Positions 43,973 to 51,154 of a stretch of DNA of 64,000 nucleotides are shown in pieces (position 1 is the first letter of the stretch; each line of letters begins with the position of its first letter). The position numbers were made by a program, and so were the translations under genes. This stretch comes from Tolypothrix sp. PCC 7712 (GTDB lineage: Bacteria; Cyanobacteriota; Cyanobacteriia; Cyanobacteriales; Nostocaceae): positions 1 through 64,000 of the forward strand of contig NZ_CP063786.1 of assembly GCF_025860405.1 (NCBI RefSeq), given 5' to 3'. The notes under the pieces are model-generated. The model made no database searches. It saw nothing but the letters and a program-made list of their open reading frames with translations, and had not been told where the DNA came from.

Positions 43973-44851
43973 ATGAATAGATTTCTGAATACAATTGCTA
44001 TCACTACTACTTTGATACTAATTCAAAGTTGCTCTTTATTAATTAGAGACAAAGGAAAACCAATATCTGCTGCTACAAATCAGCATGAAGAACATTCTAT
44101 AGGTGAGATTAATCACAGAGAACATTCAACAAGTGGCACAGGTGATGGGAAAAAAGCATTTACCCAGGCAAAACTCAAAGTCCCAAACATTATTACACCT
44201 AATAAAAACATTCCGATAGTAATTGGTGTTCAAGATTCGGATGGGAAAGCAATAGCAAATTTTGACACTTTCCAAGAAAAGCTCATGCACCTCATCCTTG
44301 TCAGTGATGATCTTCAGTTTTTTAGTCATCTTCATCCCACATATAAAGAAAATGGGCAGTTTGAAGTTACAGCCAGTTTTCCGCAAGCAGGTAATTACAC
44401 ATTTTTTAGTGACTACAAACCTGCTGGTCAAACAGAACAAATCTCAGTGTTGAAAACACAAGTTCCTGGAAACAGTATTGCTGCCCCAGGAATTAACCTA
44501 AATCGCAGTAAAACGTTCAATGATACTAAAGTCAATCTTGCTGTTTCTGAACCTACTGTGAAAGCGGGTAAAGAAGTCACTTTAATGTTTAAATTAGAAG
44601 ATGCTTCTAACAATCAACCGCTTACAGACTTGCAGCCTTACTTGGGAGAAAAAGGACATTTAGTTATCCTGCGACAGTCAACCTCATTGAAAGTAGAAGA
44701 TTACATTCATGCTCACGCGCTAAAAGATGCTCCTGCTGGACAGGTTCATTTTATGACTAGCTTTCCGCAACCAGGAAAGTATAAGCTTTGGGGTCAGTTT
44801 AATCGTAATGGCAAAATCATCACTGCTGATTTTTGGATCGATGCTGTTTAA
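43973..44851 (+). CDS. Lipoprotein with His/Met-type metal-binding beta domains
   Basis: Predicted lipoprotein of 292 residues: signal with lipobox LIQSC (Cys20), a His/Glu linker (HEEHSIGEINHREHS), then two beta domains. The first (about 62-160) contains KLMHLILVSDDLQFFSHLHP, and the second (about 180-290) contains EKGHLVILRQ and DYIHAHALKDAPAGQVHF. This repeated H-L-I-L/H-x-H-P pattern is seen in periplasmic proteins of heavy-metal and copper islands (YtkA/FixH-like folds), without a settled function. GGAG precedes the start. It is the last gene before a strong hairpin and may belong to the atx1 transcription unit. Confidence 0.75.
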   Translation: MNRFLNTIAITTTLILIQSCSLLIRDKGKPISAATNQHEEHSIGEINHREHSTSGTGDGKKAFTQAKLKVPNIITPNKNIPIVIGVQDSDGKAIANFDTFQEKLMHLILVSDDLQFFSHLHPTYKENGQFEVTASFPQAGNYTFFSDYKPAGQTEQISVLKTQVPGNSIAAPGINLNRSKTFNDTKVNLAVSEPTVKAGKEVTLMFKLEDASNNQPLTDLQPYLGEKGHLVILRQSTSLKVEDYIHAHALKDAPAGQVHFMTSFPQPGKYKLWGQFNRNGKIITADFWIDAV

Positions 44852-44933
44852 TTTAGCTGATGTTTTATTAATAAAACGAGAAGTGCAAAATTCTTGTGTT
44901 TATAACTTTATATGTACATAGTACCTTATGTGA

Positions 44934-44959
44934 ATTTACCACCCATTTGGGTGGTAAAT
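44934..44959. terminator. Bidirectional hairpin terminator
   Basis: A perfect 11-bp stem (ATTTACCACCC / GGGTGGTAAAT) with loop ATTT, between the convergent lipoprotein and thioredoxin-like genes. The A/T ends provide U tracts in either direction. Confidence 0.7.
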
Positions 44960-44977
44960 CTCTGCTTATTACTACTT

Positions 44978-45229
44978 CTAATTTAGGGGTTGACCTACAC
45001 CAGCTGCTCGCAACTGTTCTAGATTTGGTTTACCAGTTAAGACAAGTTTTCCATTAATTGCGATCGCTGGTACTGCATTTACTCCATACTGCTGGGCTTT
45101 CTCTTGCTCTTGTCGCAAGTTATAAACTGATACTTCACAATCAGGACAAGTCAGTTCTTGCACCATTTGCACCGTCTCATCACAAAGAGGACAGTCAGCT
45201 GTAAAAATCTCAATTTGACGTTTTGTCAT
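44978..45229 (-). CDS. Thioredoxin/glutaredoxin-like protein with two CxxC motifs
   Basis: Redox-fold protein of 83 residues from ATG 45229. Active-site-like C13-P-L-C16 (FTADCPLCDE), a second C28-P-D-C31, then the cis-Pro motif VNAVPAIAINGK and a C-terminal helix. It is a minimal thioredoxin fold. The second CxxC is unusual and could bind soft metal or act in disulfide relay. Its promoter belongs to the CTATAG class of MerR sites, tying it to the second MerR regulator. Confidence 0.8.
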   Translation of the reverse strand: MTKRQIEIFTADCPLCDETVQMVQELTCPDCEVSVYNLRQEQEKAQQYGVNAVPAIAINGKLVLTGKPNLEQLRAAGVGQPLN

Positions 45230-45260
45230 GATGTCTACCAAAAATTCTTTCTACTCATTC

Positions 45261-45292
45261 ATTCTGATGCCTCTAGTTGGCTATAGAGTCAA
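45261..45292 (-). promoter_or_regulatory. MerR-type promoter, CTATAG class, copy 1
   Basis: Minus strand: TTGACT, CTATAG-CCAA-CTAGAG, CAGAAT, 20-bp spacer, in front of the thioredoxin-like gene. Confidence 0.75.
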
Positions 45293-45449
45293 CCCCATAG
45301 GTAAATATTATTTTTCAAATAACCTTTATTAAAATTTATTGGATATATAATTCCCTAAAAGTTGCAAGCCTGCATTGCCAAGTTTTAAGCTAATATTTTT
45401 ACCTACAATTATTGTAATTAAACTTTACACAAAAATTTCCAATTATTAC

Positions 45450-45481
45450 TTGACTTTATAGCCGACTATAGACTTTAAAGT
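45450..45481 (+). promoter_or_regulatory. MerR-type promoter, CTATAG class, copy 2
   Basis: TTGACT (45450-45455), TTATAG-CCGA-CTATAG (45456-45471), TAAAGT (45476-45481), 20-bp spacer, upstream of the second MerR gene. Confidence 0.75.
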
Positions 45482-45508
45482 TATAACAACACATAGTAGT
45501 AAATAACT

Positions 45509-46000
45509 ATGATTGCTGTCGTGAAACAAGTTTGCTGTGAAGTATCATCCCCAAAAAAGCTGCTAAAAATTGGTGAGCTGGCGAAGCAAACTGATGTGGC
45601 AGTGGGAACAATTCGGTATTACGAAGGCTTGGGCTTGATAAAACCAGTTGAAAGAAGTGAAAGTGGCTACCGTTATTACGACTGTGAGGCAATCAACAGG
45701 CTGCAATTCATCAAAAAAGCCCAATCTTTACAGTTTTCCCTGTCTGAAATTCAACAGGTGCTAGGCATTCGTTCCCAAGGCGACCCTGCTTGTCCCCTCG
45801 TTCGGGATTTACTCAAACAAAAAATTGCTCATCTTGAGAAGCAAATTTATCGCATGAAGGAACTGAAAGATGAGCTAGAGGCATATCAACAACGTTGGGA
45901 AAACCGGCCTTTGGATAATCCCTGTAATAAAGAGCTTTGTAGCTTGATTGAGGAAGTTGCCTGCTCTGATATACCTGTTCACAATTTCCGAGACTCGTAA
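45509..46000 (+). CDS. MerR-family metal-responsive regulator 2
   Basis: Regulator of 163 residues. HTH at about 18-42 (KIGELAKQTDVAVGTIRYYE), wing ERSESGYRYYD, coiled coil about 98-128. Cysteines lie at 95 (DPACPLVRD), 139 and 144 (NPCNKELCSLI) and 152, plus an extra Cys9-Cys10 pair in an N-terminal extension. Cys95 and Cys144 align with Cys82 and Cys126 of MerR; the middle ligand position is Trp130. It shares this unusual arrangement with regulator 1 but has its own operator class. Targets in the window are itself, the thioredoxin-like gene and the Cys/Met-rich exported peptide. Confidence 0.9.
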   Translation: MIAVVKQVCCEVSSPKKLLKIGELAKQTDVAVGTIRYYEGLGLIKPVERSESGYRYYDCEAINRLQFIKKAQSLQFSLSEIQQVLGIRSQGDPACPLVRDLLKQKIAHLEKQIYRMKELKDELEAYQQRWENRPLDNPCNKELCSLIEEVACSDIPVHNFRDS

Positions 46001-46009
46001 ATTTATTAC

Positions 46010-46041
46010 TTGACTCTATACCCGAATAGAGACTTTAGAAT
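46010..46041 (+). promoter_or_regulatory. MerR-type promoter, CTATAG class, copy 3
   Basis: TTGACT (46010-46015), CTATAC-CCGA-ATAGAG (46016-46031), TAGAAT (46036-46041), 20-bp spacer, upstream of the Cys/Met-rich peptide gene. Confidence 0.75.
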
Positions 46042-46094
46042 GGCCTTAGTTTCCCAGAAACTACTAATTTAACAGAATAATGGAAAGTAAAAAA

Positions 46095-46409
46095 ATGAAC
46101 ATTAGTACAGGCGTTAAGACAGTATTGAGCGCAGCCGTAACTAGTTTTGCATTGCTTACGTTAACCACTACTGCTTCCTTTGCAAACACCCCCAAGGGAA
46201 CTGTGACACCGAATCAATCCGCCAGGGCTATAAACGAAGCAAAACTAATTCAAGTACTCACTAGTCAAAGAACAACGCCAACAAATCAAACGCCACAGCA
46301 GCCAAACCAAACAGGATGTAAGTGTTGCCAAGCAATGATGAATAAGATGCCAGGAATGATGAACAATATGCCGGGAATGATGAACAACCAAGACAGCCCA
46401 TCAAAATAG
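46095..46409 (+). CDS. Exported peptide with Cys/Met-rich metal-binding tail
   Basis: Secreted protein of 104 residues. The ATG at 46095 is chosen because GGAAAG lies 7 bp upstream; an ATG at 46080 would add five residues. A signal peptide (about 1-30, ending SFANTPKG) precedes a polar Gln/Thr/Pro region and the tail TGCKCCQAMMNKMPGMMNNM with repeated MPGMMNN. Three clustered Cys and eight or more Met residues indicate a soft-metal ligand. I know no named family. Control by the second MerR regulator fits a periplasmic metal-capturing role (inference). Confidence 0.7.
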   Translation: MNISTGVKTVLSAAVTSFALLTLTTTASFANTPKGTVTPNQSARAINEAKLIQVLTSQRTTPTNQTPQQPNQTGCKCCQAMMNKMPGMMNNMPGMMNNQDSPSK

Positions 46410-46424
46410 AGCTTGATAAATCCC

Positions 46425-46491
46425 TCGGCGAGACACACATTTGAATTTGAAATGTTAAAAAAACTAAAAGTTTTTAGAGAAGTCTCGCCGA
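46425..46491. repeat. 10-bp inverted repeat enclosing 47 bp
   Basis: TCGGCGAGAC (46425-46434) pairs with GTCTCGCCGA (46482-46491), followed by AAAAAT. The GC-rich arms in an AT-rich spacer just after the Cys/Met peptide gene could be a structured 3' end or a small mobile-element relic. Confidence 0.45.
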
Positions 46492-46584
46492 AAAATACTG
46501 ATAAACTAATTCCTAAAAGCGTACTTGGCAACAGCGTAAACGTTTATCTGCAAAATAATTAGAAGTCATTTAATTATACAGAAC

Positions 46585-46612
46585 ATCTCACTTGTAAAAG
46601 TGGGATTTTTTT
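46585..46612 (+). terminator. Rho-independent terminator
   Basis: ATCTCACTT (46585-46593), loop, AAGTGGGAT (46598-46606) with one G-T pair, then a run of seven T. It would end transcripts from the Cys/Met peptide gene and precedes the next gene. Confidence 0.75.
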
Positions 46613-46660
46613 ACTAATGCTGACGCAGCTAAGAGTGAAAAACCTATCTAGGAGACAACT

Positions 46661-47104
46661 ATGGCTGCTAATAAATCCACTAAACTCAAAGTTACTACAA
46701 TCGATGATTCGACAATGGAGCAATTCAAAGTTGAATCATTTGATGTGCGTAAGTACAACGCCATTTTCTATTCAATTCGTGATCTTTACGGACGCGAATC
46801 ACAACGGCAATTGGGGTCTGATAATTTCGACTGGAAGGCTTTTAAGACTCAGTTTGAAATTTGTTTTGGTCGTCCTGAAGATTATCGTTACACCACAGAA
46901 CAATTGTTGACTTTCGCAAAACACAAATTCAACATGAGTTTGGAAGACTTGTTAGCTTATAACCGTAAATCATGGGAACTCCGCAAAAGACGAGAACAAC
47001 AATATGCAGAAATGGAGCAAATTAACTCTGTAATTCAACACTTTCCAGAAATTACCAATTCTCATGTTGATTGTTCCCAAATCCTAGACCAACAGCCATA
47101 CTAA
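46661..47104 (+). CDS. Plasmid hypothetical protein
   Basis: Soluble protein of 147 residues with a good ribosome site (AGGAG 8 bp upstream). It is rich in aromatic and charged residues (FDVRKYNAIFYSIRDLYGRE, FEICFGRPEDYRY) and ends in a helical Arg/Glu-rich segment. I recognise no domain. It lies between two terminator hairpins, so it is a single-gene transcript, converging on the ParM-like gene. Confidence 0.7.
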   Translation: MAANKSTKLKVTTIDDSTMEQFKVESFDVRKYNAIFYSIRDLYGRESQRQLGSDNFDWKAFKTQFEICFGRPEDYRYTTEQLLTFAKHKFNMSLEDLLAYNRKSWELRKRREQQYAEMEQINSVIQHFPEITNSHVDCSQILDQQPY

Positions 47105-47112
47105 ACTTTAAA

Positions 47113-47170
47113 AGAGTCAGTTAAAAAGTACTGTTTTATGCAGCACCTTATTCTAACTGATTCTTTTTTT
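47113..47170. terminator. Terminator hairpin between convergent genes
   Basis: AGAGTCAGTTA (47113-47123) pairs with TAACTGATTCT (47154-47164) with one mismatch, followed by a T run to 47170. The stem encloses a 30-base loop. Confidence 0.55.
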
Positions 47171-47197
47171 TACTAAACTGATTTTTGTCTGAGCCTA

Positions 47198-48442
47198 TCA
47201 AACATTCTCGTTTACAGCAATAAAGGTACTAGGCCGCTCACAAGGAGTAAAGTTATACTTACGTTTGACTTCTTCACCTGTATTATTTGTATTACCTTCA
47301 ACAGATTTATTTAACGGTACAACCTCAGAGCGTATATAACCAGTCAACTTATCAAACTGAATAATCATGTGCTGGTGGAAAGCCCAGACATCCGCCATCC
47401 GATTGTCCATACCAGAAGATATTTCATCAGGTATAAAAATATTACCGTGCCAGGATACTTTCATCCCCTCTTTCTGGAAGTAAGCATCTATTTCAGGACG
47501 AATGTAATCCGCAGTTCCTCCGCAAAATACCAGTTCTTCAATATCCTCATCCATCTTTGAGCGCAACCACCTAGCGATCGCACGCCAATATTCATCTCTA
47601 GCAAGTAATAAAGCTTTGGACATCGACTCGCCATCAAGTTGAATCTCATCGTCTTTGCGCTTGCGTGAAAGTTTCTTCATCACCTGGGGGTCACAACTGG
47701 CTCCAGCTTCTATCAGTACCTCAATAATATTGGAATTATCAGAGCTTAGTCCCGATGTCTTAGAAGTGAAATTATTCACCAGCCAATACATACCAAAATT
47801 ACTGGTTATTCCCGCACCAATTGAACCACTCCGAAAGGTGAAAATACTTGCGTTACGATAACCAAGCATCACATACATGGAAGCAGGCATATTGTCGCCA
47901 AGCGTTCGCCTACGGTGGAAAAATATTCCACTACCCTCAGAAGCTGCATCATAACGAAGCATTTTCACCCGCATCTTACCTGCTGGTGTATCAAACCCCC
48001 GAAACGTATCCTTCAACCGAATTTGTAACTGTTCCTTGTCTTGCACTTCACCCGGCGGCAGCAGGACACTCAGGTAAGCTGCAACATCATTACCCAGGTT
48101 CAACTTCTCCTTAGCCAGCCAAAATGCTCCGCAAATTTTGGGGATTGCTAGTTCGTATTTTAACTCCCTCAGTTGCGATATACCCCCAAACCGACGACGG
48201 GCAAGTTCTCCCAAGGCGAAATACTCATCGCCTATCCCTACCCAAGCACGAGATTCAGGACTACCTTCTTGTTGGACGCTTTCAACTGAGGCTTTAGCAA
48301 CATCTGCTATTTCTGAGTCTAAAAGTAAAACAACTGGCTTTCCCTCTGGATACTCCTGAACGATAGCCTTGGTTTTACTTGCACCCATATCAATCGTAAT
48401 TACTATCTTTTTTACGTCTATTTTCTCCTTAGTTTTGGGCAT
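47198..48442 (-). CDS. ParM/StbA-like actin ATPase, plasmid segregation
   Basis: Actin-fold protein of 414 residues. The first phosphate loop is IVITIDMGASKTKAIV (about 13-28), the second phosphate-binding region is SGSIGAGITSNFG (about 205-217), and the adenosine motif is LVFCGGTADYIRPEI (about 306-320). This matches plasmid ParM/StbA-type filaments that push plasmid copies apart. Residues 370-414 are poorly conserved and polar, possibly a filament-end or adaptor contact. No ParR homologue is adjacent downstream; the candidate adaptor is encoded upstream at 49304. The long upstream spacer with repeats may contain the centromere. Confidence 0.85.
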   Translation of the reverse strand: MPKTKEKIDVKKIVITIDMGASKTKAIVQEYPEGKPVVLLLDSEIADVAKASVESVQQEGSPESRAWVGIGDEYFALGELARRRFGGISQLRELKYELAIPKICGAFWLAKEKLNLGNDVAAYLSVLLPPGEVQDKEQLQIRLKDTFRGFDTPAGKMRVKMLRYDAASEGSGIFFHRRRTLGDNMPASMYVMLGYRNASIFTFRSGSIGAGITSNFGMYWLVNNFTSKTSGLSSDNSNIIEVLIEAGASCDPQVMKKLSRKRKDDEIQLDGESMSKALLLARDEYWRAIARWLRSKMDEDIEELVFCGGTADYIRPEIDAYFQKEGMKVSWHGNIFIPDEISSGMDNRMADVWAFHQHMIIQFDKLTGYIRSEVVPLNKSVEGNTNNTGEEVKRKYNFTPCERPSTFIAVNENV

Positions 48443-48867
48443 ATCTTTATATTTTATTAATTTTTACTATAATTTCTAATTTAACTGAAATAGGAATAAT
48501 GCTGTATGGCAAAACATTTTCTTTACAGGGGTTAACAGGTTTTTTACATACAAAGTAAGTAGAGAAAAAACTATTACGATCATTTTCTTCTCTAACACTA
48601 ATACCAAACCAAAACTGTAGATTTTAATTGAATTAATGTATTAAAAATTTCTTCAACACGCGCTGGTTAAATTACCTCCTGTATCATGACCAAATTACCC
48701 CAATCACACCCTAATTTTGTATCAACTAAAAGTTGAATTAGAAAATGAAGTTAGTCTTTGGCTTATCAAATAAACCATGTAATTGTAATTATTACACCCA
48801 GTATTACCTCAATCATCCCCACACTTACCTCACTAAAAGCACCACAATTGAGCAGTCTAATACAATA

Positions 48868-48888
48868 ACAAGGTATGTTGAATAGGGT
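48868..48888 (+). repeat. CAAGGTATGTTNAATAGGG element, copy 1
   Basis: Twenty of 21 bases match 50247-50267. A third, shorter match (16 bp) is at the MobC start. Confidence 0.6.
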
Positions 48889-49154
48889 TTATTACAAATT
48901 TGCTTTGCTGCAAAATTGGTGATTGCAACTTTTACAAATGAAATATCATGAAAGCAATTGCGCCTGCGGAGTTAGAATGCGATCGCCTCTCCAGTTCGGT
49001 CAAATACTGTTAACGCACTCGACTATAAGCTTTGACCAAGTATATGGCTGAAATTGTTTAATCGAAACTTTGAGTAATGCAGGTGCTTGGGCAAAAACTT
49101 CTTCTCAATGTGCCTTGTGAAGAGGTACAGAGCACTTCGTAGCAACAGTGCCTG

Positions 49155-49187
49155 ACGCGATGCCTGCGGCGGGTGTAGCCATCGCAC
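49155..49187. repeat. Short GC-rich dispersed repeat
   Basis: ACGCGATGCCTGCGGCGGGT followed by GTAGCCATCGCA; same type as 28562-28597 and the insertion at 31062. Confidence 0.5.
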
Positions 49188-49303
49188 TCTAGAAAATATT
49201 GCCCACAACAAACAGGACAAGGGAGGGAATTACGTAAGTATCATAAGCGAAGGCAAAGAATACGCTTTTCTTTAATACCTAACAGCCATTCCCCATAATC
49301 CCT

Positions 49304-49882
49304 TCACTCCAGACGAAATCCTGCATCAACTTCTATTTCTGCCTTAGCAATTGGGTCATCCTCATCATCATTAAAGAACCCATCATCTTCAAAATCTTGT
49401 TCCAAAATATTTGATCCGGCTGGTTCTGAGATAACAGGTAACGAGTCAGGACTTGGCTCAGTGGCATCAAAAAAAGAAACCGAAGGGGGAACCAAACTAG
49501 CTGAAACAGGAGTTATTCCTACTCCATTAGTTCCAACTGTTGGTTGTAAACCAATCACACCCTGCGAGAAAATTCCACTATGAGGATTAACAAGAACTAC
49601 CTGGGGCAACCCCTCCATCCCAAATGTCCGTTTCATCTTAATTATCTGAGCTTCAAGTTGCGCGATCGCATCATGGAGGGCCAATTGCAATTCAACACCA
49701 GATACACCTGCGGCTGATAGTGCAAACGGCAGGTAATACGCCCGCAGGGCCTCACATACTAACTCAGTTTGCCCTCGCTTCTTCGACTGGAGATAGCTAA
49801 TTACTATCCCATCCTCTGTATCCTTGTTTCGCATGATTCGCGCCAACTCAACCGAATCGGCAGGCTTACTCATTCTTGCCAT
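49304..49882 (-). CDS. Plasmid protein, possible ParR/StbB-type adaptor
   Basis: Protein of 192 residues. The first 50 residues (MARMSKPADSVELARIMRNK, then a QTELVCEALRAYYLP helix) look like a small DNA-binding or dimerisation unit of the ribbon-helix-helix kind. The middle is a helix of about 20 residues, and the C-terminal 90 residues are low-complexity and acidic (EDDGFFNDDEDDP). In ParMRC systems a small DNA-binding ParR links the actin filament to the centromere. This gene lies upstream of the ParM-like gene on the same strand, but 861 bp away and in reverse order to the classical parM-parR. The assignment is tentative. Confidence 0.5.
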   Translation of the reverse strand: MARMSKPADSVELARIMRNKDTEDGIVISYLQSKKRGQTELVCEALRAYYLPFALSAAGVSGVELQLALHDAIAQLEAQIIKMKRTFGMEGLPQVVLVNPHSGIFSQGVIGLQPTVGTNGVGITPVSASLVPPSVSFFDATEPSPDSLPVISEPAGSNILEQDFEDDGFFNDDEDDPIAKAEIEVDAGFRLE

Positions 49883-49981
49883 ATTTATATCACCTGCAAA
49901 CCAAGCTTCTCAGTAAGCTATTTGTCAATACTCTTACTTTAACCACACGGTAGGAGAACTTACCCCCGTATTTACTCCTAA

Positions 49982-50014
49982 CTACCCCAATTCACACACT
50001 AATTACCCCAATCA
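49982..50014. repeat. ACCCCAAT tandem-type repeats
   Basis: CTACCCCAATTCA and TTACCCCAATCA, 21 bp (two helical turns) apart start to start. A further exact TTACCCCAATCA is at 48695-48706 in the ParM upstream spacer. Confidence 0.55.
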
Positions 50015-50246
50015 ATTGAAAATCAGGTGTAATTTTTTAAATAAAGATATGTTGTTAACTGATAAATAAACTCCCACAATTCCCATGATTGAGGTATTCT
50101 GAGGGCAAATTGACTCAACTATTTCAGCATTACTTCAAACATCAATTGTCTTGGAATAAAACTCTACAACCCTCTCTGCATATGAATTTATATCAGTCCC
50201 GTTCCACAACAGGCAATTGCTATCGCCATACAGTCCTGTAATTAAA

Positions 50247-50267
50247 ACAAGGTATGTTTAATAGGGT
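50247..50267 (+). repeat. CAAGGTATGTTNAATAGGG element, copy 2
   Basis: Near-identical to copy 1. Upstream bases (CAGTCCTGTA) are shared with copy 3 (TAGTCCTGTA). Confidence 0.6.
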
Positions 50268-50748
50268 CATTTTATCCTTATATTATTTGCAATAAACTAG
50301 ATTAATTGACAATATATTCAATAAAATTGTTTATTATACAGTTCTAAATACTACTTTTGTTTCATATCTACTGTTTGATAACTAAACAAATTGATATAAA
50401 TAACACCTAAAAATATCGGGAATTACGTATATTTTTAAACTTGACTCGCTAGGCGATCGCAAGCTGACGACATGATATACAATCCCTATAAACCAACAAT
50501 TACAGCAATAATAATCAGGTCTACGGCTTCAGCATCACTTACAAGACGAACCACAAGATATTAACCTTGTATCCATATCACAAGTTACAGTACTCTCACG
50601 GACGGCATCTAAATCCAGTACAGTTTATACCAAAAATAGCAATAGTATTGTCTGGGATTGAGATCGTACACTGTTGTGAAACTTACCGTTATCCGCCAGT
50701 GTCGGAGTATGGCCCCAGACTGTGCGTGCCATTTAGTCCTGTAGTGAA

Positions 50749-50764
50749 ACAAGGTATGGTAAAT
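50749..50764 (+). repeat. CAAGGTATG element, copy 3, at the MobC start
   Basis: ACAAGGTATGGTAAAT with TAGTCCTGTA upstream; the ATG of the element is the likely MobC start codon, so the repeat overlaps the translation start. Confidence 0.5.
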
Positions 50765-51112
50765 GACCCCGTAAAGCGAACTAAATCCATCAAGGTATAC
50801 CTCTTTGAGGAAGAAAAAACTAGCATTGAGGAAAAAGCCACCGCCACAGGGGTAACTGCATCTGAGTATTTACGTTCCTGTGGATTAAGGCGGGTACTAA
50901 CGGCAAAACCGTCTGCCGACTTGATAACTATCCGCGCTACTGCTGGAAACCTTAAAAGCGAACTGATGATGTTATCTCACTTAGCGAAAGAAACAAACAA
51001 CCAGCAAATTTTGGATACTGTTAATAAGGCGATCGCACTTGTAGATCAGACCATCGCAGCTGCATTTAACATAGACGTTCCCGATAAATCACCCTCAAGC
51101 CAAGATAAATAA
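50756..51112 (+). CDS. MobC-like relaxosome accessory protein
   Basis: Protein of 118 residues from ATG 50756; a frame continuing to 50567 exists but lacks protein-like features. The N-terminal KRTKSIKVYLFEEEKTSIEE and TGVTASEYLRSCGL form a ribbon-helix-helix, and RATAGNLKSELMMLSHLAKE matches the MobC-type GNLNQ region. It would bind oriT and assist relaxase nicking. It is directly upstream of the relaxase, with 42 bp between. Confidence 0.8.
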   Translation: MVNDPVKRTKSIKVYLFEEEKTSIEEKATATGVTASEYLRSCGLRRVLTAKPSADLITIRATAGNLKSELMMLSHLAKETNNQQILDTVNKAIALVDQTIAAAFNIDVPDKSPSSQDK

Positions 51113-51154
51113 GGCATTGTAGGTTCTATAGCCCCCACTTTCAACTGTCTCAAC

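Larger units (their letters stand above)
48443..49303. other. Repeat-containing spacer upstream of the ParM-like gene
   Basis: About 860 bp without a convincing gene. It holds TTACCCCAATCA (48695-48706), a variant TTACCTCAATCATCCCC at 48804-48820, the CAAGGTATGTT element at 48868-48888 and a GC-rich dispersed repeat at 49155-49187. The first two motif types recur upstream of the next gene, which suggests a shared plasmid function such as a partition site or operators. Confidence 0.55.
49883..50755. other. Repeat-containing spacer between divergent plasmid genes
   Basis: About 870 bp. It contains CTACCCCAATTCA (49982-49994), TTACCCCAATCA (50003-50014), degenerate TTACCCCCG and TTACTCCTA just upstream, and the CAAGGTATGTT element (50247-50267). 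It separates the minus-strand adaptor-like gene from the plus-strand mobilisation genes, so it probably contains both promoters and could contain oriT. A plus-strand frame extends from 50567 into MobC but has no protein-like features before 50756. Confidence 0.55.

Noticed and set aside
49023..49220. 65-codon minus-strand frame in the ParM upstream spacer
   Set aside because: It runs across a GC-rich dispersed repeat and has no recognisable domain.
50567..50755. N-terminal extension of the MobC-like frame
   Set aside because: No protein-like features or ribosome site; it overlaps a spacer repeat, and the RHH domain begins after 50756.
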